Shown: piece after piece, positions 37,060-44,616 of the stretch
Position numbering within the stretch: position 1 is the first letter of the stretch
Layout of the letters: each line of letters opens with the position of its first letter
Assembly (NCBI RefSeq): GCF_014655715.1
Contig: NZ_BNBM01000011.1
Span: 186,001-250,000, forward strand
Direction of reading: 5' to 3'
Length of the DNA: 64,000 nt
DNA from: Streptomyces lanatus
GTDB taxonomy: Bacteria > Actinomycetota > Actinomycetes > Streptomycetales > Streptomycetaceae
The notes under the pieces: model-generated
The model's input: the letters and a program-made list of their open reading frames with translations, nothing else
What the model was told of the DNA's origin: nothing
The model's database searches: none
Translations under genes and position numbers: made by a program

Positions 37060-38465
37060 ACGTCACGCTCCATGGCCTTCTCCAGGTCGCTCTGCATCCG
37101 GCGCAGCGCGGGGGCCACCGAGCGTCGCGAGGCCAGAGCCGTACCGGTGTGCTTGAGCAGCACCTGCTCGACCTCGGCGACCTGCGGCGGAGCCGGGATC
37201 GGCCCGGTGTCGGGGAACTTGTCGAGGGTGTCGTAGAAGACCTGCCAGTGGTTCGGGCCGGTCTCCCGGTAGCGGTCGGCGGTGAGCATCGAGCGGCGGG
37301 CGGGGGTGGTCTGGTTGGTCTCGAACAGTCGCATCAGGGTGTCCCTGCGCGCCGCGTACTTGATGAACTCCCAGGCCTCCTGCTGCCGCTTCGAGGTGCG
37401 CAGCAGCGCGTAGCCGGCGGCGCCGAACTGCATGCGCTGGGTGCGCCAGCGCGGGAAGTACTGCGCGTCGAAGGAGCCCGCCTTCATCCCGGCCAGATGC
37501 AGACCGCCCGCCCAGAAGCCGCCGGCGGGAGTGACGCCGACCCGGCCGGTCGAGAACACGCCGATGAGGTTCTGGCCGTTGCCGCCCTCGGGCCGGGTGC
37601 ACAGGCCCTCCTGGACGAGGGAGGCGAGATAGTCGTACGCCTCCTCCACGCGCTCGTGCGTGGCCTGCGGGGTCGTCCAGCGGAAGCCGCCCCCGCGCCC
37701 CTCGCGCACGGCGGCCGGATAGAAGGAGTCCCACAGCCAGGACCCGCCCGGCGCCTTGGACTCGGTGAGCAGATTGGTGTCGTTGGCGAACAGCCACGGC
37801 ACGACGCCGCCCCAGAGACGGTTGGTCCAGAAGTACGGGGTGAACTGGGAGCCGCTGGACTTCTTCATGTCCCGCAGCAGCGCGGTGAAGTCGTCGCGAG
37901 TCCAGTCGGCGGCCGGGAAGTCGGCGCCCGCCCGCTTCAGCACCTGGTCGTTGAGGTACATGTCGGCCGCGTTGAACTCGACCGGCAGCTGGTAGAGGGA
38001 GCCCTCGTACATCATCGACTCCACCAGCGACGGGTGGACGTCGGCGAAGTACTCGCGCAACTCCTCGGCGTCCCGCTTCACCCAGTCGTCCAGCGGGACT
38101 CCGAGGCGCTGCGCGAACAGCTGGACGCCCTCGGTGGCGACGTACACCAGATCGGGCGCCGTGCCCGCCGCGATCTGGGTGAGGATCTTCGCGAAGAAGT
38201 CGGACCAGTCGACGGCCTGTACGGCGTTGATCCGAAGCTTGATGTCGGGGTGGACCTTTTTGAAGCCCTCGGTGAGGGTGCGGATCGCCTCGGGGCCATA
38301 GGCGGGGCCGAGGGTGGCGACGACGAGGGAGCCGTCGTCACGGCCGGGGATGTCGGCTCCGGTGAGCCGGTCCCAGCTGGCGGCGGTACCGGCGAGCGCG
38401 GCGGCTCCCGCGCCATAGGCGCCGTACCGCAGCAAGGTGCGGCGGGTGGGTTGCGAGTCGGTCAT
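37056..38465 (-). CDS. Extracellular sugar-binding protein, Tat-type signal and no lipobox
   Basis: 469 residues of the family-1 solute-binding fold (LVVATLGPAYGPEAIRTLTEGFKKVHPDIKL; GTAPDLVYVATEGVQLFAQRLGVPLDDW; WEFIKYAARRDTLMRLF). The N-terminus TRRTLLRYGAYGAGAAALAGTAAS has a twin-arginine motif but no cysteine in the signal region, so it cannot be a normal lipoprotein; the first Cys occurs far inside. It would deliver fructan oligosaccharides to the two permeases encoded after it. Promoter and operator-like site lie just upstream, facing a secreted GH32 gene. Substrate is inferred from those GH32 neighbours. Confidence 0.93.
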   Translation of the reverse strand: MTDSQPTRRTLLRYGAYGAGAAALAGTAASWDRLTGADIPGRDDGSLVVATLGPAYGPEAIRTLTEGFKKVHPDIKLRINAVQAVDWSDFFAKILTQIAAGTAPDLVYVATEGVQLFAQRLGVPLDDWVKRDAEELREYFADVHPSLVESMMYEGSLYQLPVEFNAADMYLNDQVLKRAGADFPAADWTRDDFTALLRDMKKSSGSQFTPYFWTNRLWGGVVPWLFANDTNLLTESKAPGGSWLWDSFYPAAVREGRGGGFRWTTPQATHERVEEAYDYLASLVQEGLCTRPEGGNGQNLIGVFSTGRVGVTPAGGFWAGGLHLAGMKAGSFDAQYFPRWRTQRMQFGAAGYALLRTSKRQQEAWEFIKYAARRDTLMRLFETNQTTPARRSMLTADRYRETGPNHWQVFYDTLDKFPDTGPIPAPPQVAEVEQVLLKHTGTALASRRSVAPALRRMQSDLEKAMERDV

Positions 38466-38474
38466 GCAGCGGGC

Positions 38475-38488
38475 CTAACTCGTGTTAG
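38475..38488. promoter_or_regulatory. LacI-type operator, site 1
   Basis: CTAACTCGTGTTAG, TAAC/GTTA arms around a central CG, 10 bp upstream of the binding-protein start and just downstream of the predicted transcription start. It shares CCTAACTCGT with site 2 on the opposite strand at 38560-38571. Confidence 0.65.
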
Positions 38489-38507
38489 TCGAGTAGTGAT
38501 GCCCCAG

Positions 38508-38537
38508 ATGATGGGAAGCCCGTCACGACCCTGTCAA
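38508..38537 (-). promoter_or_regulatory. Promoter of the fructan-uptake operon
   Basis: On the minus strand, TTGACA (38537-38532) and CATCAT (38513-38508) are 18 bp apart. The transcript would begin near 38501 and run through operator site 1. The -35 is perfect; the -10 is weak. Confidence 0.45.
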
Positions 38538-38551
38538 TAGTCCGGAACCAC

Positions 38552-38580
38552 TTGACCTTTAACGAGTTAGGTCCCAGAGT
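38552..38580 (+). promoter_or_regulatory. Promoter of the secreted GH32 gene with operator site 2
   Basis: TTGACC (38552-38557) and CAGAGT (38575-38580) are 17 bp apart. Between them is TAACGAGTTA (38560-38569), whose complement reads TAACTCGTTA and matches the left part of site 1. A repressor bound here would block polymerase directly. The -10 is weak. Confidence 0.55.
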
Positions 38581-38632
38581 CCTGGTCCACGAGCCGCATC
38601 CCGACGACGGCGTCGGGGAAAGGAGTCCCATC

Positions 38633-40192
38633 GTGCGTGGCGCATTGGGCAGGTCCGCAATATCCCGCAGATCGCTGTTGGCGGCCTCGGCCGGCGCATT
38701 AGCGGTGGTCGGTTCGCGGCCGGCGGTGGCGGCCTCGGAGACGGCCGCCGCGTGTACGGGCAGCTACCGTGCCGAGTACCACTTCACCGTCCCCGACCAG
38801 TGGATGAACGACCCGCAGCGCCCGGTGTGGATCGACGGCGAGTACCACTACTACTACCTCTACAACCCCGACTACACGACGGGCGGCACGACCGCCGGCA
38901 CCGCCTGGCGCCTGGCCACCAGCACCGACCTGGTCTCCTTCACCGACCGTGGGATCGCCGTCCCCAAGGACACCACCCCCAACGGTGACGTCTGGTCCGG
39001 CTCGGCGGTGATCGACACCGACAACACGGCGGGCTTCGGTGCGGGCGCGGTGATCGTCCTCGCGACGATGGCGCCGGACGATGTCACACAGGCGCAGTAC
39101 CTGTACTACTCGACCGACGGCGGCCGTACGTTCACGCCGTATGGCACTGGACCGGTCCTGCCGAACCCCGGCGTACGGGACTTCCGCGACCCCAAGGTGA
39201 TCCGCGACGAGGAGCGCGGACGCTGGGTGATGGCGCTCGCGGAGAACGACAAGGTGGGCTTCTACCACTCGGCCGACCTGAAGTCGTGGGCGTACGTCGG
39301 CGGCTTCATCAAGGGGGGCATCGGTGTCCTGGAATGCCCCGACCTGTTCCGCATCCGGGCGGCGGACGGCACCTGGAAGTGGGTGCTGGGCGTGAGCGCC
39401 AACGGGAAGGGATCCGGGCTGCCGAGCACCTACGCCTACTGGACGGGGTCCTTCGACGGCACCGACTTCACCGCCGATGCCGCCGATCCGCAGTGGCTGG
39501 ACCATGGGTGGGACTGGTACGCCGCCGTCACCTTCGAGAAGCGGGCGGCGGACGGCACGCTCGACCCGGCGGCACGGTACGCGATCGGCTGGCTGAACCA
39601 CTGGGACTACGCCAACACCACGCCCACCCTCGAGTGCGACGGCTTCAACGGCACCGACTCCATCGTCCGCGAGGTCACCCTGAAGCGGGCCGCGAACGGC
39701 ACGTACTATCTCGCCTCCCAGCCGGTCGCCGCTCTCGACGCCCACGTCTCCCGCACGGTCGACCTCGGCGACCTGGCGGTCGACGGGACCCTCCTGCTCG
39801 ACTACACGGGCACCGCGTACGAGTTGTCCACGGAGATCACCTGGGACCAACTGACCGGCGCCGGGCTCCAGTTGCGGCGCTCCTCCGACGGCGGACGCCA
39901 CATCGACGCCGGAATCTACGGCGACTACGCCTTCGTCAACCGCGGCTACACCGTGAGCCCCGACAGCACCGGCCGGTGGCAGGAGAGCAGGAGCCCCTTC
40001 GACACGTCCGCCGGCACGGTACGGCTGCGGATTCTGATCGACCGCACGTCCATCGAGATGTTCGTGGACGACGGCCGGTACGTGCACTCGACCGAGGTCT
40101 TCCCGGATCCGGCCGACACTGGGCTCGCGCTGTTCACGATCGGCGGTACGGCGGTGTTCCGGAACACGGTGATACGGGAGTTCACGGTCTGA
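38633..40192 (+). CDS. Secreted glycoside hydrolase family 32 (levanase/inulinase type)
   Basis: 519 residues from GTG 38633, with AAGGAG upstream. A twin-arginine signal peptide (SRRSLLAASAGALAVVG, cleavage near AVAA) precedes the GH32 propeller. The nucleophile is Asp60 in QWMNDPQRPVW, the second acidic site is DFRDPKVI and the acid/base Glu is in LECPDLF. The C-terminal sandwich ends RTSIEMFVDDGRYVHSTEVF. It cuts extracellular fructan to pieces that the divergent transport operon can import. Endo or exo mode and levan or inulin preference cannot be told here. A hairpin follows at 40239. Confidence 0.94.
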   Translation: MRGALGRSAISRRSLLAASAGALAVVGSRPAVAASETAAACTGSYRAEYHFTVPDQWMNDPQRPVWIDGEYHYYYLYNPDYTTGGTTAGTAWRLATSTDLVSFTDRGIAVPKDTTPNGDVWSGSAVIDTDNTAGFGAGAVIVLATMAPDDVTQAQYLYYSTDGGRTFTPYGTGPVLPNPGVRDFRDPKVIRDEERGRWVMALAENDKVGFYHSADLKSWAYVGGFIKGGIGVLECPDLFRIRAADGTWKWVLGVSANGKGSGLPSTYAYWTGSFDGTDFTADAADPQWLDHGWDWYAAVTFEKRAADGTLDPAARYAIGWLNHWDYANTTPTLECDGFNGTDSIVREVTLKRAANGTYYLASQPVAALDAHVSRTVDLGDLAVDGTLLLDYTGTAYELSTEITWDQLTGAGLQLRRSSDGGRHIDAGIYGDYAFVNRGYTVSPDSTGRWQESRSPFDTSAGTVRLRILIDRTSIEMFVDDGRYVHSTEVFPDPADTGLALFTIGGTAVFRNTVIREFTV

Positions 40193-40238
40193 GGCCCTGT
40201 CGCCACGGCTGCCGAGCACTGTCACGATCTTTCTGGGA

Positions 40239-40258
40239 CCGGCTCGGACCGGAGCCGG
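40239..40258 (+). terminator. Hairpin after the secreted GH32 gene
   Basis: CCGGCTC and GAGCCGG pair across a 6-base loop, 47 bp after the GH32 stop and 7 bp before the start of the broken dioxygenase gene. It could also mask the ribosome-binding region of that gene. Confidence 0.45.
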
Positions 40259-40265
40259 AGCGGAC

Positions 40266-40586
40266 ATGACGACGGACAGGGCGGACGGTGTCGAGCGGGT
40301 CGCGGGGATCGAGGTGAAGCCAGTCGCCGGGCACATCGGGGCGGAGATCACGGGCGTCGACCTGGCAGGCGAGCTGGACGACGCCGTGGTCGCCGCGATC
40401 CGGGCGGCGGTGCCGCGCTGGAAGGTGGCGTTCTTCCGGGGGCAGCGGCTGGATCATGCCGGGCATGTGGCGTTCGCGCGTCGGTTCGGCGAGCCGGTGG
40501 TGCTGCGCAAGCGCGGGAGTGCCTCCCCGGTGGACTTCCCCGAGGTCGAGACGACCGCCGACCGGCTGGAACTGGGCGGGAGGTTC
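40266..40586 (+). pseudogene. TauD/TfdA-type dioxygenase, 5' fragment
   Basis: The first 107 codons of a TauD-like iron/2-oxoglutarate dioxygenase are intact: IEVKPVAGHIGAEITGVDL, VAFFRGQRLDHAGHVAFARRFGEP and DRLELGGRF. After 40586 the homology stops abruptly and the frame runs on into unrelated DNA. The matching 3' part is found at 44330-44604, in the same orientation. The segment with the HxD iron-binding motif is absent from both pieces, so the enzyme is dead. The reading frame continues for over 100 further codons, but these are not part of the original gene. Confidence 0.85.
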
Positions 40587-40629
40587 TGCGATTCCACGCG
40601 CTTGAAGTGGCCGCTCACAACCCTGGACT

Positions 40630-40741
40630 GTTTCATGAGGGTGTTTCAGACCTCCAGTCGTTTGCGACAACTCATGAAACATGATCGCCACAGGTGGACG
40701 GCTGCGCGGCCGGGTGTTTCACGAGCGACCACCTATGAAAC
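40630..40741. repeat. GTTTCA repeat cluster
   Basis: GTTTCATGAG (40630-40639) is exactly mirrored by CTCATGAAAC (40671-40680), with GTTTCAGAC between them; GTTTCACGAG (40716-40725) is followed by TATGAAAC (40734-40741). GTCG-TTTG-CGAC lies inside the first pair (40658-40669). The stretch is non-coding, lies at the left edge of the insert, and is unlike surrounding DNA. It may be a recombinase or resolution site or a protein-binding array. Confidence 0.7.
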
Positions 40742-40750
40742 GCGCGCGCA

Positions 40751-41713
40751 TCACCACTGGGTGATGAGCGGCGTTTCCGGTTCGTACTGCCGCCAGGCTT
40801 CGGTGAGGCGGGTGAGGCGGGTGGGGGCGGCGATGCCGCGCACGGTCACGATCTTGCCGTTGGTCATGTCGAACGTCACGGCGCCGACGACCTGGTCGCC
40901 GACCATGAAGAGGATGGCGGGGGCGCCGTTGACGAGCGCGTAGTGGGCGGTCATCGTGCCGCCGGCGAAGCGCCGTTTCGCGGTTGTGGGTTTGAAGCCG
41001 GCCCGTGCGATGGCGGCGATGCGCTGCGGGGTGTCGTACTGCAGCAGCTTCTCGGTCAGGCCGGCGCCGTCGGAGATCGCGGTCGCGTCGTCGGTGAGCA
41101 GTGCCACCAGCCGTTCGGTGCGGCCCGAGGCGGCGGCGGTGAGGAACTCCTCGACGATCCTGCGGGCGGATGCCGGGTCGACCTCCCCGCCGCGGCGGCG
41201 TGCGGTGGTGATGCGGTGCCGGGCCCGGTGGAGGTGCTGCTGGCTTGCGGGCTCGGTGATGTCGAGGATCTCGGCGATCTCGGCGTGGCTGTGGGAGAAC
41301 GCCTCGCGCAGGACGTAGACGGCCCGCTCGATTGGTGACAGGCGCTCCATGAGCGTCAGCACGGCCAGGGAGACCGATTCGCGCTGCTCGAACGTGTCGG
41401 CCGGGCCGAGCATCGGGTCGCCGTCGAGGAGCGGTTCGGGCAGCCAGGCGCCGACGGCGCGTTCGCGGCGGGCCTGTGCCGAGCGGAGCCGGTCCAGGCA
41501 CAGGTTGGTGACGACCTTGGTCAGCCATGCCTCCGGCGCCCTGATGAGCTGCCGGTCGGCGGCCTGCCAGTGCAGGAACGCGTCCTGCACGGCGTCTTCG
41601 GCGTCGGCGGCCGAGCCCAGCAGCCGGTACGCCAGCGAGGCCAGCCGGTTCCGGCTGGCCTCGAACCGACTGATGTCGAAGCGATCAGTGGCGGTGCTGT
41701 CCACGCGGACCAC
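40751..41713 (-). CDS. ECF41-like sigma factor (SigJ type) with SnoaL-like C-terminus
   Basis: 320 residues. Region 2 is RNRLASLAYRLLGSAADAEDAVQDAFLHW and WLTKVVTNLCLDRLRS; region 4 is RLSPIERAVYVLREAFSHSHAEIAEILDITEPASQQHLHRAR. The C-terminal 130 residues form a SnoaL-like domain (VEEFLTAAASGRTERLVALLTDDATAISDG; VNGAPAILFMVG). In ECF41 factors this domain controls activity without an anti-sigma factor; here the usual DGGGK and NPDKL motifs read SDGAG and APTRL. The gene starts 1 bp after the stop of a flavoprotein gene, the standard ECF41 partner arrangement. GTG 41713 or GTG 41704 may be the start. Confidence 0.9.
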   Translation of the reverse strand: MVRVDSTATDRFDISRFEASRNRLASLAYRLLGSAADAEDAVQDAFLHWQAADRQLIRAPEAWLTKVVTNLCLDRLRSAQARRERAVGAWLPEPLLDGDPMLGPADTFEQRESVSLAVLTLMERLSPIERAVYVLREAFSHSHAEIAEILDITEPASQQHLHRARHRITTARRRGGEVDPASARRIVEEFLTAAASGRTERLVALLTDDATAISDGAGLTEKLLQYDTPQRIAAIARAGFKPTTAKRRFAGGTMTAHYALVNGAPAILFMVGDQVVGAVTFDMTNGKIVTVRGIAAPTRLTRLTEAWRQYEPETPLITQW

Positions 41714-41714
41714 C

Positions 41715-42923
41715 CTAGGCGGCCACGCGAGGCGCCTTCGCGGCGGACCCGTCAGGCGCGGCGGCCAGGCGGTGCTTGCGCCTGGGCAGGCCGACGGTGG
41801 GGTGCTGGGCGCCCCACAGCCCGCCCCTGGTGAGTCGCTCCTTGATCCACGCAGGCTTCCGGCCGCCCTTGTACGTCGGCTTTGCCTGCCCTTCGTCGTC
41901 GACCTTCTGCAGGATCGCGTCCCGCCGCCCGAGGGTGATGTAGTTGTGCGTGTAGACCAGCTTGGTGCGCGCGATCTTGCGGCCGGTCAGGCGTCCCAAT
42001 ATCGCCTCGACGGCCTGCCGGCCGGTGTCGCCGCACGAACCGCAGGACATCGGCATCGGCCGGCCGTTGTCGCGGACGGCGTGGGCGCTGTCGCCGATGG
42101 CGTAGATGTCCGGGTGCGAGACCGATCGCATGGTGCGGTCGACGACGATTCGGCCGTTCTCGGTGACCTCCAGGCCGGCGGTGGCGGCGATGGGGTTGAC
42201 CGCGAATCCGGCCGTCCACACGGTTGCGTCGGACGCCAGGGCGGTGCCGTCGGCGCACAGCACCCGCCCCGCTTCGACGGCTTCGACGGTGGTGTGCTCC
42301 AGGACGGTGATGCCCAGCCGGTCGCAGGCCCGGCGCAGGTGGCCGCGGGCGCCGGCGGAGAGCCGGGCGCCCAGCTCGCCCCGGGCGATCAGTGCAACCG
42401 ACAGGCCGGGCCTGGCTTCGGCGATCTCGGTGGCGGATTCGATGCCGGTCAACCCGTCGCCGACAACCAGCACATTCCCGCCTGCGCCGGGGTTGTCAAG
42501 GCTGTCCAGGCGCTCGCGCAGGCGCAGCGCCGAGGGCCGGGAGGCGACATCGAAGGCGTACTCGGCCGCCCCGGGAACGCCGCGGACGTCGCCGTGGCTG
42601 CCGAGCGCGTAGACCAGCGTGTCGTAGCCGAGTTCACCGCCGCCGTCGGGGTCGGCCACGGCGACGACCCGGTTCTCGGGATCGACGGCGGTGACACGGG
42701 CCAGGCGCAGCCGTATCCCCGTGCCCGCGAAGACGTCGGCAAGCTTCGGAGCCTCGATCTCCCGGCCGGCCGCGAGCTGGTGCAGCCGCATGCGCTGGAC
42801 GAAGTCCGGTACGGCGTTGACCACGGTGATCTCGGTGTCCGCAGGGGACAGTCGGCGGGCCAGGATCCCGGCCGTGTAGGACCCGGCGTAGCCGGCGCCG
42901 AGGACGACGATGCGGTGCCTCAT
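41715..42923 (-). CDS. NAD(P)/FAD-dependent oxidoreductase, ECF41 partner
   Basis: 402 residues from ATG 42923 with AGGAG 7 bp upstream. The N-terminal FAD-binding motif is VVLGAGYAGSYTAG, the NAD(P)-binding one is VLVVGDGLTGIESATEIAE, and IYAIGDSAHAVRDNG is the second FAD motif. The shape is that of a type II NADH-dehydrogenase-like flavoprotein. A CGSC cysteine pair follows (MSCGSCGDTG). ECF41 sigma genes usually sit next to an oxidoreductase, epimerase or decarboxylase that is their target; this gene lies just upstream of the sigma gene in one operon. Natural electron acceptor unknown. Confidence 0.9.
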   Translation of the reverse strand: MRHRIVVLGAGYAGSYTAGILARRLSPADTEITVVNAVPDFVQRMRLHQLAAGREIEAPKLADVFAGTGIRLRLARVTAVDPENRVVAVADPDGGGELGYDTLVYALGSHGDVRGVPGAAEYAFDVASRPSALRLRERLDSLDNPGAGGNVLVVGDGLTGIESATEIAEARPGLSVALIARGELGARLSAGARGHLRRACDRLGITVLEHTTVEAVEAGRVLCADGTALASDATVWTAGFAVNPIAATAGLEVTENGRIVVDRTMRSVSHPDIYAIGDSAHAVRDNGRPMPMSCGSCGDTGRQAVEAILGRLTGRKIARTKLVYTHNYITLGRRDAILQKVDDEGQAKPTYKGGRKPAWIKERLTRGGLWGAQHPTVGLPRRKHRLAAAPDGSAAKAPRVAA

Positions 42924-42997
42924 GTGTTGCTCCTGTCTGTTCGCTTCCTCTTGGTGACTTGAGCGGAACAGCACCCCGATTGCTGACAGGAACTAGG

Positions 42998-43013
42998 TGT
43001 GACACGGGTCACA
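42998..43013 (-). promoter_or_regulatory. ECF41-type promoter element within an inverted repeat
   Basis: TGTGAC-ACGG-GTCACA is a perfect 6-bp inverted repeat. On the minus strand it contains TGTCACA (43004-42998), the known ECF41 -35 element, about 75 bp upstream of the flavoprotein start. The expected CGTC at -10, 16 bp further, is not present (AATC is found), so only half of the consensus matches. Confidence 0.55.
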
Positions 43014-43024
43014 ATATGGCAGGT

Positions 43025-44234
43025 TCATTGTGAGGCCGGCTGGGGGCCGGGCGCCCGATCGATGAAGTCCGGAAGTCCCTTCAGCAGCTTCATCGCGTCC
43101 ATCACCGGCCGGTAGGCGGTGTTGTTGCACTTGAAGCCCAGGGTGTTCAGCAGCGGCGGCAGCATCTGCCGGTAGTACGAGCTGTACGACGACCGGAGCG
43201 TGGTGCGGACCTTGGCCTTGAAAACCTTCTCGTTCGCCTTCGCCTCGGCCACCAGCTCGCGCAGCGTCTTCTCCCCGACCACCGGGAACACGGCCCGGCG
43301 TACGACCTCGTCGGGCTTGTCGACGGCGGCCGGCGCCAGCTTGAAGAGGATGCCCTCTTTGCCGCGGACCTTCTTCAACTCGGCGGTGAGCTGGTTCTCC
43401 ACCCGCCGCTCGGCGCGTGCGTTGATCTTGTGGACCAGAGCGACCAGCAGGTCGACCAGGGCGTCAGTGGGATACATCTTGATCGCCCGTGCCCGCCAGG
43501 CGGCCACCAGCTTCTCCGAGCAGTCCGTGAACAGCCCGTCGGCAAGCCCGAGGTCGCGCACGTCATTGAGCTTGGTGATCTCCGTCAACAGGGAGTCCAA
43601 GCCGACCGTGCCCGGGTCGCGCTTGAGCGCGGCCAGCAGGGCGGTACCCGCCTGGTTGTCCTCGGCCACCAGGGACAGCAGCCGAGCCGTACCCGCCCGG
43701 CCGAGGCGGCCGATCGTGCGGGCGCAGAACGTCTTCTCCCACTTGCCGCGCCGCGACGAGGACCTTCTCGACCCGGGTCCGGCCCGGCGGCTCGATCTTC
43801 CGGGCCCGGCACTCGACCAGCAGTGCCTCTCGCTGCCGGTCCTGCACCAGCTCGACCGGACAGACCTCCACGGCCAGTCACTCGGCCAGCGCCGTCTCGT
43901 CCGCGACCGTCGAGGGCCGGAAGCCCAGGGCCTCACGGATCTGCTCGCGGTGGTACTCGGCAGTCCGGCCGACCAGCGTGTACTTCGTGAAGTCGGTGGC
44001 CGGGACCTTCACCAGATCGGCGACGTACTCCACCGCGGCCGGCGGGACCTCCTCCAGCACATCGGGGAACCGGCCTTCCAGCTCGAAGAACTTCGCCAAG
44101 AGGCTGAAGCCGAGCCGGATCGTCCCGCTCTTGTTCGCCACCAGGTCCCAGTCGCCGTCTACCAGCGTCCAGTTCGCCAACAGCTCTTCTGGCGACCACT
44201 CTTGCCGCACGCCCGCCCCTTTGACCTCGATCAC
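43025..44234 (-). pseudogene. Tn3-family transposase (TnpA) remnant
   Basis: The N-terminus begins at GTG 44234 (VIEVKGAG) and matches the DUF4158 region of Tn3 transposases (LVDGDWDLVANKSGTIRLGF; KFFELEGRFP; HREQIREALGFR). A stop interrupts it at 43878. Homology resumes in another frame at 43871 (EVCPVELVQDRQREALL; RARKIEPPGR), then shifts frame again near 43755 and continues through WEKTFCARTIGRLG, SEKLVAAWRARAIK, LVHKINARAERRVE and RSSYSSYYRQMLPPLL. About 20 codons seem deleted near 43470. The last 600 or so residues, with the DDE active site, are absent. It cannot make an active transposase. Confidence 0.88.
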
Positions 44235-44329
44235 TCGATCAGACCAACGGCGACGTTCAAGACGGGGAAACGAGGCTCGTCCGGCTACCGCGACCTACTT
44301 TGCGGCTGGTGTCTGAGCTAGGACTCCAG

Positions 44330-44604
44330 GGCGGATCGCCGACCTCGCGCGGGCCGAAAGCGCGGCGATCCCGGAGATGCTGTTGACGCAGGCCGTGCGC
44401 CCCGAGTGCACGGTCCGCTTCCGCTGGGAGCCCGGGAGCGTCGCCTTCTGGGGCAACCGGGCCACCATCCACCTCGCCCCCGCCGACACCGCCCATCTCG
44501 ACTTCCCCCGGACCATGCACCGGGTGATGCTCGCCGGGGACGTGCCGGTGGGGATGGACGGCAAGGCGTCGGAGGTGATCGTCGGGAGCGAGCCGGGGCG
44601 CTGA
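44330..44604 (+). pseudogene. TauD/TfdA-type dioxygenase, 3' fragment
   Basis: About 91 codons beginning RIADLARAESAAIPEML and continuing AVRPECTVRFRWEPGSVAFWGNRATIHLAP, with the distal iron-binding His in NRATIHL and the C-terminal arginine region FPRTMHRVMLAGDVPVG. It ends at 44604. It completes the fragment at 40266-40586 apart from a missing centre. It has no start signals of its own; an internal ATG at 44377 is not preceded by a convincing ribosome-binding site. It converges with the alpha/beta hydrolase gene 12 bp further on. Confidence 0.85.
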
Positions 44605-44616
44605 TAGGAACGGAGC

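Larger units (their letters stand above)
40587..44329. mobile_element. Foreign insert of about 3.7 kb with Tn3-family remnant
   Basis: DNA separating the two halves of the TauD gene. It contains a repeat cluster (40630-40741), an ECF41 sigma/flavoprotein operon and a decayed Tn3-type transposase. No terminal inverted repeats or target-site duplication could be found, and roughly 80-100 codons of the dioxygenase are missing, so insertion was accompanied or followed by deletion. The exact edges are inferred from where TauD homology stops and restarts. A short CCCTGGA occurs in inverted orientation near both sides (about 40621 and 44324), which is too short to call terminal repeats. Confidence 0.65.

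Noticed and set aside
35452..37236. A 594-codon plus-strand frame opposite the permease genes
   Set aside because: Its sequence is dominated by His, Gln, Asp and Arg, as expected for the reverse of membrane-protein codons; the permease frames carry EAA loops.
40630..40741. GTTTCA repeats considered as a CRISPR array
   Set aside because: Only short, unequal repeats in both orientations with uneven spacing, and no cas genes.
40266..40943. A 225-residue protein read straight through from the TauD start
   Set aside because: TauD homology ends at residue 107; the remainder is non-coding insert DNA including the repeat cluster and the opposite strand of the sigma gene.
40621..44330. CCCTGGA in inverted orientation near both edges of the insert as transposon terminal repeats
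   Set aside because: Only seven bases match, whereas Tn3-family ends are about 38 bp; no 5-bp target duplication was found.
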